Shown here: piece after piece, positions 28,018 to 37,180 of the stretch
Layout: the number at the start of each line of letters is the position of its first letter
How positions within the stretch are numbered: position 1 is the first letter of the stretch
Source: Bacteroidales bacterium
Lineage (GTDB): Bacteria > Bacteroidota > Bacteroidia > Bacteroidales > ML635J-15
Direction of reading: 5' to 3'
Assembly (NCBI GenBank): GCA_003249955.1
Contig: QKHS01000094.1
Coordinates: forward strand, 30,877 to 94,876
DNA length: 64,000 bases
The notes under the pieces: model-generated
The model's input: only the letters and a program-made list of their open reading frames with translations
Database searches by the model: none
What the model was told of the DNA's origin: nothing
Made by a program: the position numbers and the translations under genes

Positions 28018-28950
28018 TTGAATCATAACTACGAAAATAAATTCTTCTTTCTTATAAATCCCAATGCCGGAAACGAAGGAGGAGAACGGGAATGGCCTAT
28101 AATTTCAGATCTTCTGAAGAAGCATGAATTGCAATATGACTTTGCTTTTACCGAAGCTGTTAGTCATGCCGAAGAAATTATAACAGAGAAAATCTTGGAA
28201 GGGTATCGTAAAATTGTAGTAGTTGGCGGTGACGGGACTCTCAATGAAACTATAAACGGAGTTTTTAAACAATCTGCCGTACCCTCTACTGAAATTTATA
28301 TAGGTTTAATGCAAATGGGAACCGGTAATGATTGGGCAAGGTATTACGGGTTTAATTCTGATTATGAAAGTGCTATCCAAAGACTAAAAACAGGTAACAG
28401 CATAAGGCAGGATGTGGGTAAAATTGATTATCTGGCTGCTGAACATAAAAAATCTGCATATTTTATAAATATTGCCGGACTGTGCTTTGACTCTGTGGTG
28501 GTAAAAGCGACAAACCTTATGAAAGAAAGAGGCCGCAGAACAAAGTCGGCATACATTGTAAGTTTGTTACGCAGCCTGATAAAATATAAACCATGGACTT
28601 TAAAAATCTCTATTAATGACGAGGTTCTGGAAGGGAAGTTTCTGTCAATAAGTATCGGAAACGGAAAATTTTCCGGTAGTGGAATGATGCAAACTCCCGA
28701 AGCCATAATAAATGACGGTTTTCTGGATGTTACAATTTACGAGAATATGCCAAAGCATAAAATCGTTACAAATATTAAAAAATTATATAATGGGAAGATT
28801 CTTAGCATAAAAGGGGTGAAATCATTTCGTACCAGGAGTTTCAGAATAGAATCGCAACAAACAATATTTGCAGAAACCGATGGAGAGATTATAGGCAGTA
28901 CTCCTTATGAAATAAGTTTAATTCCGGATTCTATAAATGTTTTCATTTAG
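28018..28950 (+). CDS. Diacylglycerol/sphingosine kinase family lipid kinase (YegS/DgkB-like)
   Basis: The 310-residue protein has the DAGK catalytic-domain landmarks: FLINPNAG at the N-terminus, VVVGGDGTLNETING (~residues 64-78), MQMGTGNDWARYYG and a C-terminal TDGEIIG strand. These enzymes phosphorylate lipid hydroxyls with ATP at the membrane; the substrate here is unknown. The only start codon near the conserved N-terminus is TTG at 28018; no in-frame ATG lies upstream. It is divergent from the YD-like gene, with about 80 bases between them. Confidence 0.88.
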   Translation: MNHNYENKFFFLINPNAGNEGGEREWPIISDLLKKHELQYDFAFTEAVSHAEEIITEKILEGYRKIVVVGGDGTLNETINGVFKQSAVPSTEIYIGLMQMGTGNDWARYYGFNSDYESAIQRLKTGNSIRQDVGKIDYLAAEHKKSAYFINIAGLCFDSVVVKATNLMKERGRRTKSAYIVSLLRSLIKYKPWTLKISINDEVLEGKFLSISIGNGKFSGSGMMQTPEAIINDGFLDVTIYENMPKHKIVTNIKKLYNGKILSIKGVKSFRTRSFRIESQQTIFAETDGEIIGSTPYEISLIPDSINVFI

Positions 28951-28995
28951 TACGCTGTTCCCGGAGTCGTCATTTTCCTGATTTATTGGTTGTAA

Positions 28996-29305
28996 TAGAA
29001 ATAAAATTAATTAGCCACGAAAGCACGAAAAAAGGGATTAGACTTTAGTGTTTTAGTGTTTTGGTGGCAAGCAAAGAGAAAGAAAAAACTTAGTGGCGTA
29101 GAAATAAAATTAAGTGGCCACGAAAGCACAAAAAATGGAAAGCCCTTTTAGTGTCTTGGTGTCTTAGTGGCAGGCAAAAAGAAAGAAAAAACTTAGTAGC
29201 ATAGAAATAAAATTAATTAGCCACAAAAGCACGAAAACACAAAAAATGGAATTAACCTTTAGTGTCTTGGTGTCTTAGTGGCATAGTGGCATAAAAACAA
29301 AAATG
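28996..29305 (+). repeat. Three tandem 103-bp units of the GCCACGAAA repeat
   Basis: This block fills the 360-base gap between the lipid kinase and the methyltransferase. The border TAGAAATAAAATTAA recurs at 28996, 29099 and 29202, exactly 103 bases apart. Each unit carries a left arm (GCCACGAAAGCACGAAA), a variable purine-rich centre, a right arm (TTTAGTGT.TTGGTGTCTTAGTGGCA) and, in units 1 and 2, a spacer of the form GCAAA.AGAAAGAAAAAACTTAGT. The arms are imperfectly complementary. The third unit ends about 6 bases before the next start codon. Confidence 0.85.
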
Positions 29306-29310
29306 AAAAA

Positions 29311-30165
29311 ATGACAGATTCTCACATAAATAATCCAAAGTCTCCGAAATATTATGTTAAACGATGGCTCGATGGCTGTGCCTCTGATCTTGCCAGAAAG
29401 AGAGTAATTGACATGCCGGCCGGGAATGGGGTAACTTCTAAGATACTTCATAATTACGGGGCCTCGGTATTTGCATTTGATTTATTCCCGGAATATTTTA
29501 AACTTGAAGAAATTAAATGTCACAGAGCCGATATAATGTCCGGCATTCCGCTCGAAAACGAATTTGCCGATATTGCAATATGCCAGGAAGGAATAGAACA
29601 TTTCAGCGATCAGCTTAAGGCTTTTAAGGAATTCAACAGGGTTTTAAAATCCGGTGGTAAACTGCTTATAACAACTCCGTCATATTCAAACCTGTCGTCA
29701 CGCTTTAGTTATATGCTTTTCGAAAGTGAAACCACTAAACGAATGCCGCCAAATGAAATTGACGATATCTGGATGGAGGACAAATCGGTCTCCGAAGAAA
29801 TCTATCACGGTCATATATTCCTTATCGGACTTCAAAAACTAAGAATACTGGCAAAACTTGCCGGCTTTAAAATTCAGGAAATAAAATATGTTCGCTTAAG
29901 CAAAGGCTCATTATTCCTGTTCCTGTTATTTTATCCTCTGATACTTATAAGTTCATATCTGCGTTATCACCGAAACCTAAAAAAGAATCCCGGAATCTCT
30001 GCAGAATATAAAAAATCTGTTTATCGTGAACAACTTAAAATAAACACATCTGTCAGGAATCTGATAAACCACCATACGTTCATCGTTTTTGAAAAAGAGA
30101 TAAACCACGAAAATGCCGGCTTCGGACACAAAGGTAAAACTGTCGGGTTTAACTCACAGACCTGA
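29311..30165 (+). CDS. Class I SAM-dependent methyltransferase
   Basis: The 284-residue protein has motif I VIDMPAGNGVTSKIL (~residue 32), an acidic FDLFPEYFKLEE loop and post-motif GSL-like CQEGIEHFSDQLKAFKEFNRVLKSGGKLLITTPSYSN, typical of Methyltransf_11/UbiE-like enzymes. A hydrophobic stretch near residue 205 (LFLFLLFYPLILISSYL) may associate with the membrane, and a basic tail follows. The ATG is directly preceded by the tandem repeat block. The substrate is unknown; a lipid or membrane-associated acceptor is only a guess from the hydrophobic segment. Confidence 0.82.
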   Translation: MTDSHINNPKSPKYYVKRWLDGCASDLARKRVIDMPAGNGVTSKILHNYGASVFAFDLFPEYFKLEEIKCHRADIMSGIPLENEFADIAICQEGIEHFSDQLKAFKEFNRVLKSGGKLLITTPSYSNLSSRFSYMLFESETTKRMPPNEIDDIWMEDKSVSEEIYHGHIFLIGLQKLRILAKLAGFKIQEIKYVRLSKGSLFLFLLFYPLILISSYLRYHRNLKKNPGISAEYKKSVYREQLKINTSVRNLINHHTFIVFEKEINHENAGFGHKGKTVGFNSQT

Positions 30166-30215
30166 TATCTGCATTTTACAACGGTATTACTGCCGTGATC
30201 ATTGAAAGTGTTTTA

Positions 30216-31085
30216 TTACTGCCCTTTAACCAATCTCACAAAATAACCGTGATCAATAAAATTTCCGGATGTGGATTGTCCATAAACTTTTTCGCAAAAT
30301 TCAAATTTATGTTGCGGGAAATAGGTAAGCAGTAGCCTATGTATGAATTTTTCATTCATCGAATGTGAGTACAGGTTCATAATAACAAAAGATTTCCCGT
30401 TCATAATCTGAGCGATATCAGCAAGAAGTTCGTCAATCATTTCTTCGAGAACCCACTTTTCGTTATTTGTTCCGACTCCGATTGCAGGCGGGTCGAGAAT
30501 AATTCCATCGTATTTACTTCCCCGTTTAATTTCCCGCGAAACAAACTTAGGGGCATCTTCAGCAATGCATCTTATGTTTTGCAAACCGGAGTTCTGTGCG
30601 TTTCTTTTAGTCCAGTCAACAACTTTCTTAATAGAATCAATATGAGTAACCCGCTCAGAAAATGCTGCTGCTGCAAGACTTGACAATCCGGTATATCCAA
30701 ATAAATTCAGGAATTGCATTTTTTCAAATTCCGGACTTATTTTTTCAATAAATTTCCAGTTAAGCACCTGTTCCGGGAATACTCCTATATGTTTTGACCT
30801 TGTAAGTGAAAGCTCCGCTTTTATTTTAAATTCCCCCGAAGAAAAGTTTATTGTCCACATTTCGGGAACAGGTTTGTAAATATTCCAGACTCCGGCATTT
30901 TTTGAAGTTTCAACAAATTCTGCATGTGCAATGCTTCGCCATTCTTCGTAAGGCAGAACCGGCTCAAACCCGGCAGTGACTTCAGGTCTTATAAGAACAA
31001 TACTGCCAAACCTTTCGAGTTTACAGGAATTTCCACAATCAATAAGTTCGTATTCCGGCCAGAATTCGTTAAGATTTACTTTCAT
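30216..31085 (-). CDS. RlmI-like SAM-dependent methyltransferase
   Basis: The Rossmann fold contains FLNLFGYTGLSSLAAAAFSERVTHIDSIKK (motif I/II), NAQNSGLQNIRCIAEDAPKF and GIILDPPAIGVG (motif IV), matching the RlmI/RlmKL C-terminal domain of 23S rRNA cytosine-5 methyltransferases. The N-terminal PUA domain of RlmI is missing, and the first ~100 residues form a beta-rich domain instead. At 289 residues it is shorter than RlmI (~396). rRNA is a likely but unproven substrate. It follows the flavin-binding protein by 4 bases on the same strand. Confidence 0.8.
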   Translation of the reverse strand: MKVNLNEFWPEYELIDCGNSCKLERFGSIVLIRPEVTAGFEPVLPYEEWRSIAHAEFVETSKNAGVWNIYKPVPEMWTINFSSGEFKIKAELSLTRSKHIGVFPEQVLNWKFIEKISPEFEKMQFLNLFGYTGLSSLAAAAFSERVTHIDSIKKVVDWTKRNAQNSGLQNIRCIAEDAPKFVSREIKRGSKYDGIILDPPAIGVGTNNEKWVLEEMIDELLADIAQIMNGKSFVIMNLYSHSMNEKFIHRLLLTYFPQHKFEFCEKVYGQSTSGNFIDHGYFVRLVKGQ

Positions 31086-31089
31086 ACTT

Positions 31090-31515
31090 TTATTTATTCC
31101 AATATAATTTTTTCCCGAATCCCAACCGGTTATCGGTCATTTTGATATGATTGAGTTTTACTATCCACAAATCAGTATTTATAACAACTGCAAACGGGAA
31201 TTTTTTAAGATATTTAAGTCTGTATTTCGAGTGTTCTGTATTCTCAACTTTTATAAGTTCTCCGGTAAACTGAACGCCTCTGATTTTACCGATAATTTTT
31301 GTTTCAAGAACAACAGAACCAGAAACCAGAGGATTTTGCATTCCGGTTAAAATATGCTTTGTATCGCTGTCGGATGTAAACAACAGTGCTGCTTCATCTT
31401 CCAAATAAACATAAAAACAATTTGCACACCATGACTCTGAATTATTACTTGTTGCCAATGTAAGAACATGATGTTCCTTAAAAAATTCTGTTATGCGGGA
31501 TTCGGGTAAAGCCAT
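31090..31515 (-). CDS. Pyridoxamine 5'-phosphate oxidase-like flavin-binding protein (YhbP-like)
   Basis: The 141-residue protein is a small split-barrel: ITEFFKEHHVLTLATSNNSESWCANCFYVYLEDE is the typical start, and the centre carries FTSDSDTKHILTGMQNPLVSGSV and GVQFTGELIKV. Such proteins bind FMN, F420 or heme-like ligands; the reaction is unknown. The frame is open to 31545, but the -7 box TATTTTTG covers 31543-31550, so the upstream ATG would lie before the transcription start. The ATG at 31515 (MALPESR) is therefore used. Confidence 0.8.
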   Translation of the reverse strand: MALPESRITEFFKEHHVLTLATSNNSESWCANCFYVYLEDEAALLFTSDSDTKHILTGMQNPLVSGSVVLETKIIGKIRGVQFTGELIKVENTEHSKYRLKYLKKFPFAVVINTDLWIVKLNHIKMTDNRLGFGKKLYWNK

Positions 31516-31542
31516 GCTTACTAAAAAAATAAAGTTATTTTG

Positions 31543-31577
31543 CAAAAATAGCCCTTATTAACGAAATGCAATACAAA
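31543..31577 (-). promoter_or_regulatory. Promoter deciding the start of the PNPOx-like gene
   Basis: TATTTTTG (complement of 31543-31550) with TTTG (complement of 31574-31577) 23 bases upstream. The expected start near 31537 excludes the ATG at 31545. Confidence 0.5.
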
Positions 31578-31607
31578 ATAATTTATGATCCTGAGCTATT
31601 CTTCTTA

Positions 31608-32888
31608 TTATTGAAAATTCTGTTTTCTTTTCCTTTTCTTAAACTCTTCGGTATCCATTAACTTATAAAGTTTGTCCCCGCGGCGAACGAGGCTTTCTGT
31701 CGGAATTGAAAACAAGTCGCCCTGTTCTACTTTTTCAGTTGGAACCAGGTCTTTTCGTATTTCTTTAACAAATTGCTGCAATACTCCTGTTGTCGGGCCC
31801 AAGAATAATATCTCGTCACCTACAGCCAGATCTTCTCCTGTTTCTATTTTGACTTCGGCAACTTCAACGTTAGAGTAGTAGTTAAGAACTTTCCCCAGAT
31901 AAATTTTTGTTTGGGTAGCCCGCGAGCCATAAACCTCTGACCATTCTCCCATACGCTTTCCAAGATAGTACCCACCCCAGAAACCACGGTTAAAGACGGT
32001 AGTGAGACGTTTTATCCAGTTGTCAATCTTTTCTTGCGAATATGATCCGTCCAGACATGAATTAATAGCTTCGTTATAGCACTCAACCACAGTTTTTACG
32101 TATTCTCCCGAGCGTGCACGGCCTTCGATTTTAAGGACACTTACACCGGCTTCAATAATTTTATCAATAAAACTTATGGTTGCCAGATCTTTGGGAGACA
32201 TAAGATACTCGTTATCAACTTCTATCTCAGCTCCGGTTTCCTTGTCTGTCAGCAAATAAGGCCTGCGACAGTTTTGCAAACATGAACCACGGTTCGCAGA
32301 GTGATAATATTCGTGCAGGCTCAGGTGGCATTTACCTGAAACAGCCATGCATAATGCCCCGTGGCAAAAGATTTCAATCTGCACCGGATTTCCCGAAGGC
32401 CCTTTTATATTTCTTGTTTTTATCTGATATGTGATGTCGGCAACCTGATCCAAAGTAAGTTCCCTTGCAGTTACCATAACATCACAAAAATTTGAATAAA
32501 ATTCAACGGCCTCAATATTTGAGATATTCAATTGTGTTGAAGCGTGTACTTCCACATTTTTTTTGCGGGCGTACTGCATTACAGAAATATCTGATGCAAT
32601 CACTGCGGTAACATTCGATTCTGCAGCAGCATCAATAACCTGATGCATTTTTGATATTTCATCGTCGTAAATGATTGTGTTTACGGTAAGGTATGTTTTA
32701 ACCCCTGCTTCATCACAAATTTTAACGATGTTCTTTAAATCCTCAAAAGTAAAATTATTTGATGAGCGGGCCCGCATATTAAGCTTTTCGATTCCGAAGT
32801 AAACAGAATTTGCCCCGGCCTGTATAGCTGCCATAAGAGATTCGTATGAACCTACAGGCGCCATTAAGTCTATGTTTTTTCTTTGCAT
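31608..32888 (-). CDS. trhP: U32 family protein, probably tRNA hydroxylation protein (TrhP/YegQ-like)
   Basis: The N-terminal DLMAPVGSYESLMAAIQAGANSVYFGIEKLNMR opening and the signature EIFCHGALCMAVSGKCHLS (~residue 165) followed by NRGSCLQNCRRPY define the U32 family. Family members once called collagenases act in RNA hydroxylation; the ~426-residue length and single domain fit TrhP (5-hydroxyuridine at tRNA position 34) better than the longer RlhA, but this choice is inference. Clustered cysteines suggest an iron-sulfur site. It has its own promoter in the 63-base gap after lon. Confidence 0.85.
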   Translation of the reverse strand: MQRKNIDLMAPVGSYESLMAAIQAGANSVYFGIEKLNMRARSSNNFTFEDLKNIVKICDEAGVKTYLTVNTIIYDDEISKMHQVIDAAAESNVTAVIASDISVMQYARKKNVEVHASTQLNISNIEAVEFYSNFCDVMVTARELTLDQVADITYQIKTRNIKGPSGNPVQIEIFCHGALCMAVSGKCHLSLHEYYHSANRGSCLQNCRRPYLLTDKETGAEIEVDNEYLMSPKDLATISFIDKIIEAGVSVLKIEGRARSGEYVKTVVECYNEAINSCLDGSYSQEKIDNWIKRLTTVFNRGFWGGYYLGKRMGEWSEVYGSRATQTKIYLGKVLNYYSNVEVAEVKIETGEDLAVGDEILFLGPTTGVLQQFVKEIRKDLVPTEKVEQGDLFSIPTESLVRRGDKLYKLMDTEEFKKRKRKQNFQ

Positions 32889-32908
32889 AATGCCTGATAA
32901 TTATTTTG

Positions 32909-32938
32909 CAAAACTAATATTTTCAGGTGGTTTTCCAA
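32909..32938 (-). promoter_or_regulatory. Promoter of the U32 gene
   Basis: TAGTTTTG (complement of 32909-32916) matches TAnnTTTG, with TTG (complement of 32936-32938) 19 bases upstream. The start would be near 32902, giving a leader of about 14 bases. Confidence 0.5.
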
Positions 32939-32951
32939 CTAAGCATTATGC

Positions 32952-35402
32952 TCAATCCAGAACTCTGGCGTTTTTAACCTTTTTGTCAAGCAAAGCAATC
33001 TCTAACACATCCAGAATTGTAGAAACATAATGGAATTTTACGCCTTTGATATAAATCTCTTTTATCTCGGATATGTCTTTTTGATTTTCTTTTGACAATA
33101 TTATTTCTTTAATTCCTGCACGTTTTGCAGCAAGTATTTTTTCTTTGATTCCACCAACCGGAAGAACTTTACCACGAAGAGTTATTTCTCCTGTCATGGC
33201 TATTTCTTTTTTCACTCTGCGCTGAGTAAACGCAGAAGCCATAGCAGTTGCCATTGTTATACCGGCAGATGGTCCGTCTTTTGGGATTGCACCTTCGGGC
33301 ACATGAAGATGAATATTCCAGTTTTCAAAAACAGAAGGAGCAATACCTAAAGTGTCTGCATGCGATTTTACATATTCCAAAGCAATAGCAGCAGATTCTT
33401 TCATTACATCACCAAGATTTCCGGTAATGGTAAGATTCCCTTTCCCACGCGACAAACTGGTTTCTATGTACAAAATATCCCCACCTACAGCAGTCCATGC
33501 AAGTCCTGTAACAACCCCGGCTACTTCATCATCATGATATTCTTCTCGTGAGAACTTTTCAGGGCCAAGATATTCCGCAATGTTTTCAGATTTAATTACT
33601 GCCGGTATGGGTTCTTCCATTCCAACTTTACGGGCAATTTGTCTGACCAGCTTTGCAATGTTTTTATCCAGTCCGCGTACTCCGGACTCCCTTGTATATC
33701 CTTCAATAATTTTAATAATTGCCTTATCGTCAACTTTGAGTTTTAATCCTGTAAGTCCGTGATTTTCAAACTGTTTAGGGATAAGGTGTTTTTTTGCAAT
33801 ATGCATTTTTTCCTCAACGATATAACCGCTGATATCAATCATTTCCATACGATCCCGCAAGGCCGGACTTATGGTAGAAATATTATTGGCAGTTGCAATA
33901 AACATTACCTTTGACAAATCGTATTCTATCTCAAGAAAGTTGTCGTGGAATTCGGTATTCTGTTCCGGATCAAGGACTTCAAGCAATGCAGAAGACGGAT
34001 CTCCTCTGAAGTCATTACCGACTTTGTCAATTTCGTCCAAAACAAAAACAGGATTGGAAGATTTTGATTTTTTGATATTTTGCAGGATTCTTCCTGGCAT
34101 TGCTCCGATATATGTTTTCCGGTGTCCACGAATTTCAGACTCATCATGAACTCCTCCCAATGACATTCTGACATACTTTCTGCCTAATGCACGGGCAATA
34201 CTTTTTCCCAAAGATGTCTTACCGACTCCGGGAGGTCCGTAAAGGCATAAAATAGGCGCTTTTAGGTCTCCTTTAAGTTTTAAAACAGCCAAATGCTCAA
34301 TAATCCTTTCTTTTACTATTTCAAGTCCGTAATGGTCTTCATCAAGTATTTTCTGAGCACGTTTCAGGTCAAAATTATCTTTTGTATATTCTCCCCACGG
34401 CAAATCTAAAATTGTATGCAAATAGTTAAGCTGAACCGAAAATTCTGCTGATGCCGGATTAAGATGTTGCAATTTCTTAAGTTCTTTGTCAAAATGATTT
34501 GCAGTTTCTTTTGTCCATTTTTTCTCTGCTGCTTTGGCTTCCAGATCTTTTAATTCCTGTTCGGCAGGTCCTCCGCCCAATTCCTGTTGAATGGTTTTCA
34601 TCTGCTGATGCAACAAATATTCTTTTTGTTGCTTATCCAGTTCTTTTTTTACTTTAATCTGAATTTCATTCTTTAATTCGAGCATCTGAACCTGGTTAGA
34701 AAGAGTTCCAAGTAATTTTTCAGCTCTTTTATAAATGTCATCCACTTCGAGCAATGACTGTTTTTCCTCTGGCGGGATATCACTGTTTGAACAGATAAAG
34801 TTTATCAAAAACGAAGAATTGTCAATATTTTTAATTGCAAAAGATACCTCGTGAGGTATGGTAGCACTAAGTTTAACAATTTTAAGAGATAAATCTTTTA
34901 ATGAAGAAACTATAGCCTGAAAGTTTCTGTCTTTATTATCTGCTTTTGCTTCCGGAATATAATCGACCTGAGCAATATAGTATGGTTCATCGGTAAGAAT
35001 CTGGTTTATATGAAATCTTCTCTTTCCCTGAATTACAACAGAGATTGTATCGTCCGGCATTTCAATAACCTTGAGAATTTCGGCAACGGTACCTATCTGG
35101 AACATATCTTCCGGTTTAGGGTCCTCAACGTCTGCCGCCTTTTGGGAAACAGCTCCGAAATATCTGGTAGAGTTTTGTATATCTTTTATAAGCTTGAAAG
35201 ATTTGCTTCTGCCGATTGTAAGCGGGATAACAACACCCGGAAAAAGTACTGTGTTGCGTAATGGCAAAACCGGTAATGTTTCAGGATAAACTTTTGTATT
35301 GTTATCTTCGAATGAATCTGCTACAATAGGAATAATTTCTGAATCACCTTCTCCGCTACCCATTATCATCTTTAAAAAATTAAGATCTGTATTTTTAGTC
35401 AT
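32952..35402 (-). CDS. lon: ATP-dependent protease Lon
   Basis: Lon is the cytoplasmic AAA+ serine protease for damaged and regulatory proteins. The 816-residue protein has the N-terminal LON substrate domain ([19 protein letters not shown]), a coiled-coil region, Walker [14 protein letters not shown], Walker [12 protein letters not shown], and the protease domain with the Ser-Lys dyad S712 (KDGPSAG) and K755 ([11 protein letters not shown]). Length and order are canonical. It begins with an ATG in a 95-base AT-rich gap after the GlmU-like gene. I see no CIRCE or other heat-shock operator there. Confidence 0.97.
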   Translation of the reverse strand: MTKNTDLNFLKMIMGSGEGDSEIIPIVADSFEDNNTKVYPETLPVLPLRNTVLFPGVVIPLTIGRSKSFKLIKDIQNSTRYFGAVSQKAADVEDPKPEDMFQIGTVAEILKVIEMPDDTISVVIQGKRRFHINQILTDEPYYIAQVDYIPEAKADNKDRNFQAIVSSLKDLSLKIVKLSATIPHEVSFAIKNIDNSSFLINFICSNSDIPPEEKQSLLEVDDIYKRAEKLLGTLSNQVQMLELKNEIQIKVKKELDKQQKEYLLHQQMKTIQQELGGGPAEQELKDLEAKAAEKKWTKETANHFDKELKKLQHLNPASAEFSVQLNYLHTILDLPWGEYTKDNFDLKRAQKILDEDHYGLEIVKERIIEHLAVLKLKGDLKAPILCLYGPPGVGKTSLGKSIARALGRKYVRMSLGGVHDESEIRGHRKTYIGAMPGRILQNIKKSKSSNPVFVLDEIDKVGNDFRGDPSSALLEVLDPEQNTEFHDNFLEIEYDLSKVMFIATANNISTISPALRDRMEMIDISGYIVEEKMHIAKKHLIPKQFENHGLTGLKLKVDDKAIIKIIEGYTRESGVRGLDKNIAKLVRQIARKVGMEEPIPAVIKSENIAEYLGPEKFSREEYHDDEVAGVVTGLAWTAVGGDILYIETSLSRGKGNLTITGNLGDVMKESAAIALEYVKSHADTLGIAPSVFENWNIHLHVPEGAIPKDGPSAGITMATAMASAFTQRRVKKEIAMTGEITLRGKVLPVGGIKEKILAAKRAGIKEIILSKENQKDISEIKEIYIKGVKFHYVSTILDVLEIALLDKKVKNARVLD

Positions 35403-35497
35403 ATTTCTGTCAAAATGTCATTTAAACAAATTAATAATTATAGTTTTACCTATTGGCAATCCTTATGCCATCATAAACACTCAAAAGCAAAATTTGT

Positions 35498-36664
35498 TTA
35501 AAAATTACGATACTTTGCAGTGATTTCAAATATATGAGACATTATTTTTTTATCCGTTTCAGACAAAGCAATATTTCTTCTTTCCATTACTTTTGTCATA
35601 ACATCAAATGCGGTATCGGTTTTATATTCTGACAAACCTGCATGTCCTCCCCATGAAAAAGAAGGGATAAAATTGCGTGGAAAGCCGGCTCCGAATATAT
35701 TGGCAGAAACGCCCACAACAGTTCCTGTGTTAAACATTGTATTTATACCGCATTTGGAGTGGTCTCCCATAATCAATCCGCAGAATTGAAGTCCGGTACT
35801 TACAAATTTTTCTTTTTCGTAATTCCACAGTTTAACTATGGCATAATTATTTTTAAGATTTGAATTGTTTGTGTCTGCACCGAGATTACACCATTCTCCT
35901 ATTACAGCATTTCCCAAAAATCCGTCATGAGCTTTATTTGAATAAGCAAAAAAGACAGAATTGTTTATTTCCCCGCCTACTTTGCAACCTGGACCAATAG
36001 TAGTGGGGCCATAAATTTTTGCACCCATTTTTATTTCGGAGTTTTCACATAATGCGAAAGGCCCTCTTATGTTAGCCCCTTCCATAATTTTAGTGTTTTC
36101 GCCTAAATAAACCGGACCGTCAGTAGTATTTATTGTAACGCATTCTGCGGAACAGCCGTTTTCAACAAAGACCGGGTGTTTCCCGAATATTCTGTTTGTT
36201 TCACTTAAAGTCGCAGACTTACGACCTTGGGTTATAATTTTAAAATCACGCTCTATACAAATACCGTTTAAAGAGAAAATATCTGTATTATTCTTTAAAT
36301 AAAGTAAGTCGCCAGAATATTCTACAGTGTTGCCGGGGATAGTGTCAATTTCTGATGAACCTACATGATAAGCAAGCAATATCCCGTCTTTAACAAGTTT
36401 TGCATTCCTGAGTCCTTTTACAGACTTAACTATTTTATCGTCGGGAATTAATACTGCATTAATCAAAATGTTTTCAGATTCAACATTCAGTCTGTATTTA
36501 TCCTGCAGATAATCTTCTGTCTTTACAGATAACTCGGATGACAATTGCTTTTCCCATTTTTCTTTTATTGTTAAAATCCCGACCCTGAATCCGGCAATAG
36601 CCCTGGTAAAACTCAGCGGTAGAAAATTATCGTGAGAATTAAAATCCGAAATAATATAATTCAT
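35498..36664 (-). CDS. GlmU-family sugar nucleotidyltransferase-like protein
   Basis: The C-terminal ~200 residues are left-handed beta-helix hexapeptide repeats (VYLGENTKIMEGANIRGPFALCENSEIKMGAKIYGPTTIGPG and following), like the acetyltransferase half of GlmU. The N-terminal ~150 residues begin YIISDFNSHDNFLPLSFTRAIAGFRVG, a short form of the nucleotidyltransferase region without the usual LAAGxGTRM loop. The N-terminal half is therefore probably not a standard uridylyltransferase. The 388-residue proteins of this type are common in Bacteroidota; the exact sugar substrate is unknown. Confidence 0.75.
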   Translation of the reverse strand: MNYIISDFNSHDNFLPLSFTRAIAGFRVGILTIKEKWEKQLSSELSVKTEDYLQDKYRLNVESENILINAVLIPDDKIVKSVKGLRNAKLVKDGILLAYHVGSSEIDTIPGNTVEYSGDLLYLKNNTDIFSLNGICIERDFKIITQGRKSATLSETNRIFGKHPVFVENGCSAECVTINTTDGPVYLGENTKIMEGANIRGPFALCENSEIKMGAKIYGPTTIGPGCKVGGEINNSVFFAYSNKAHDGFLGNAVIGEWCNLGADTNNSNLKNNYAIVKLWNYEKEKFVSTGLQFCGLIMGDHSKCGINTMFNTGTVVGVSANIFGAGFPRNFIPSFSWGGHAGLSEYKTDTAFDVMTKVMERRNIALSETDKKIMSHIFEITAKYRNF

Positions 36665-36690
36665 GTGATAAGAATTTGATTTTGGTAAAG

Positions 36691-36720
36691 ATAAAAAAAG
36701 CCCCGAAAATACGGAGCTTT
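36691..36720 (-). terminator. Intrinsic terminator after rpmE (L31)
   Basis: On the minus strand AAAGCTCCG (complement of 36712-36720) pairs with CGGGGCTTT (one G-T type mismatch) around a 6-base loop, followed by a T-run. It separates L31 from the GlmU-like gene. Confidence 0.8.
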
Positions 36721-36742
36721 AATTAAAATATAATTTGTGTTA

Positions 36743-37015
36743 TTAGTTTTTGGGTTGGTTTCTCTGATCGAGGTGTTTTTGATAACGGTTACGGAATTTA
36801 TCAACACGACCTGCAGTATCAACAAGTTTCATTTTTCCTGTATAGAACGGATGAGATGTGTTTGAGATCTCTAACTTGTATAATGGATATTCAACACCGT
36901 CAATTTCGATGGTTTCTTTTGTGTTTGCTGCAGATTTTGTGATAAACACGTTTTCGTTTGACATGTCTTTGAAAGCCACTAAACGATATTTTTCAGGATG
37001 TATGCCTTTTTTCAT
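36743..37015 (-). CDS. rpmE2: 50S ribosomal protein L31, type B
   Basis: The 90-residue protein begins MKKGIHPEKYRLVAFKDMS and contains YPLYKLEISNTSHPFYTGKMKLVDTAGRVDKFRNRY, the L31 signature. The four zinc-binding cysteines of the A-type are absent, making it the zinc-independent type B form. It is a single-gene unit with a consensus promoter and its own terminator. A paired zinc-containing L31 is not visible in this window. Confidence 0.96.
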   Translation of the reverse strand: MKKGIHPEKYRLVAFKDMSNENVFITKSAANTKETIEIDGVEYPLYKLEISNTSHPFYTGKMKLVDTAGRVDKFRNRYQKHLDQRNQPKN

Positions 37016-37054
37016 TTCAATAATTTTTTAAAAACTTTTTCTACATTCGGGCTG

Positions 37055-37085
37055 CAAAGATAATCATGTATATTTAAATTGCAAA
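37055..37085 (-). promoter_or_regulatory. Promoter of the L31 gene
   Basis: TATCTTTG (complement of 37055-37062) and TTTG (complement of 37082-37085) are separated by 19 bases, a full consensus match. The leader would be about 33 bases. Confidence 0.65.
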
Positions 37086-37180
37086 ATAAAAAGTAATTAT
37101 TTTTTAACATTCTCCATTATCCGGTCTTTTACTCCTGTATCCTGCATAAAAACTACTGTTTAAAGTCACAAAAAGTTTTA

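Noticed and set aside
28996..29305. Possible CRISPR array in the tandem repeat block
   Set aside because: Only three units of 103 bases with diverged arms and related rather than unique spacers, and no cas genes nearby.
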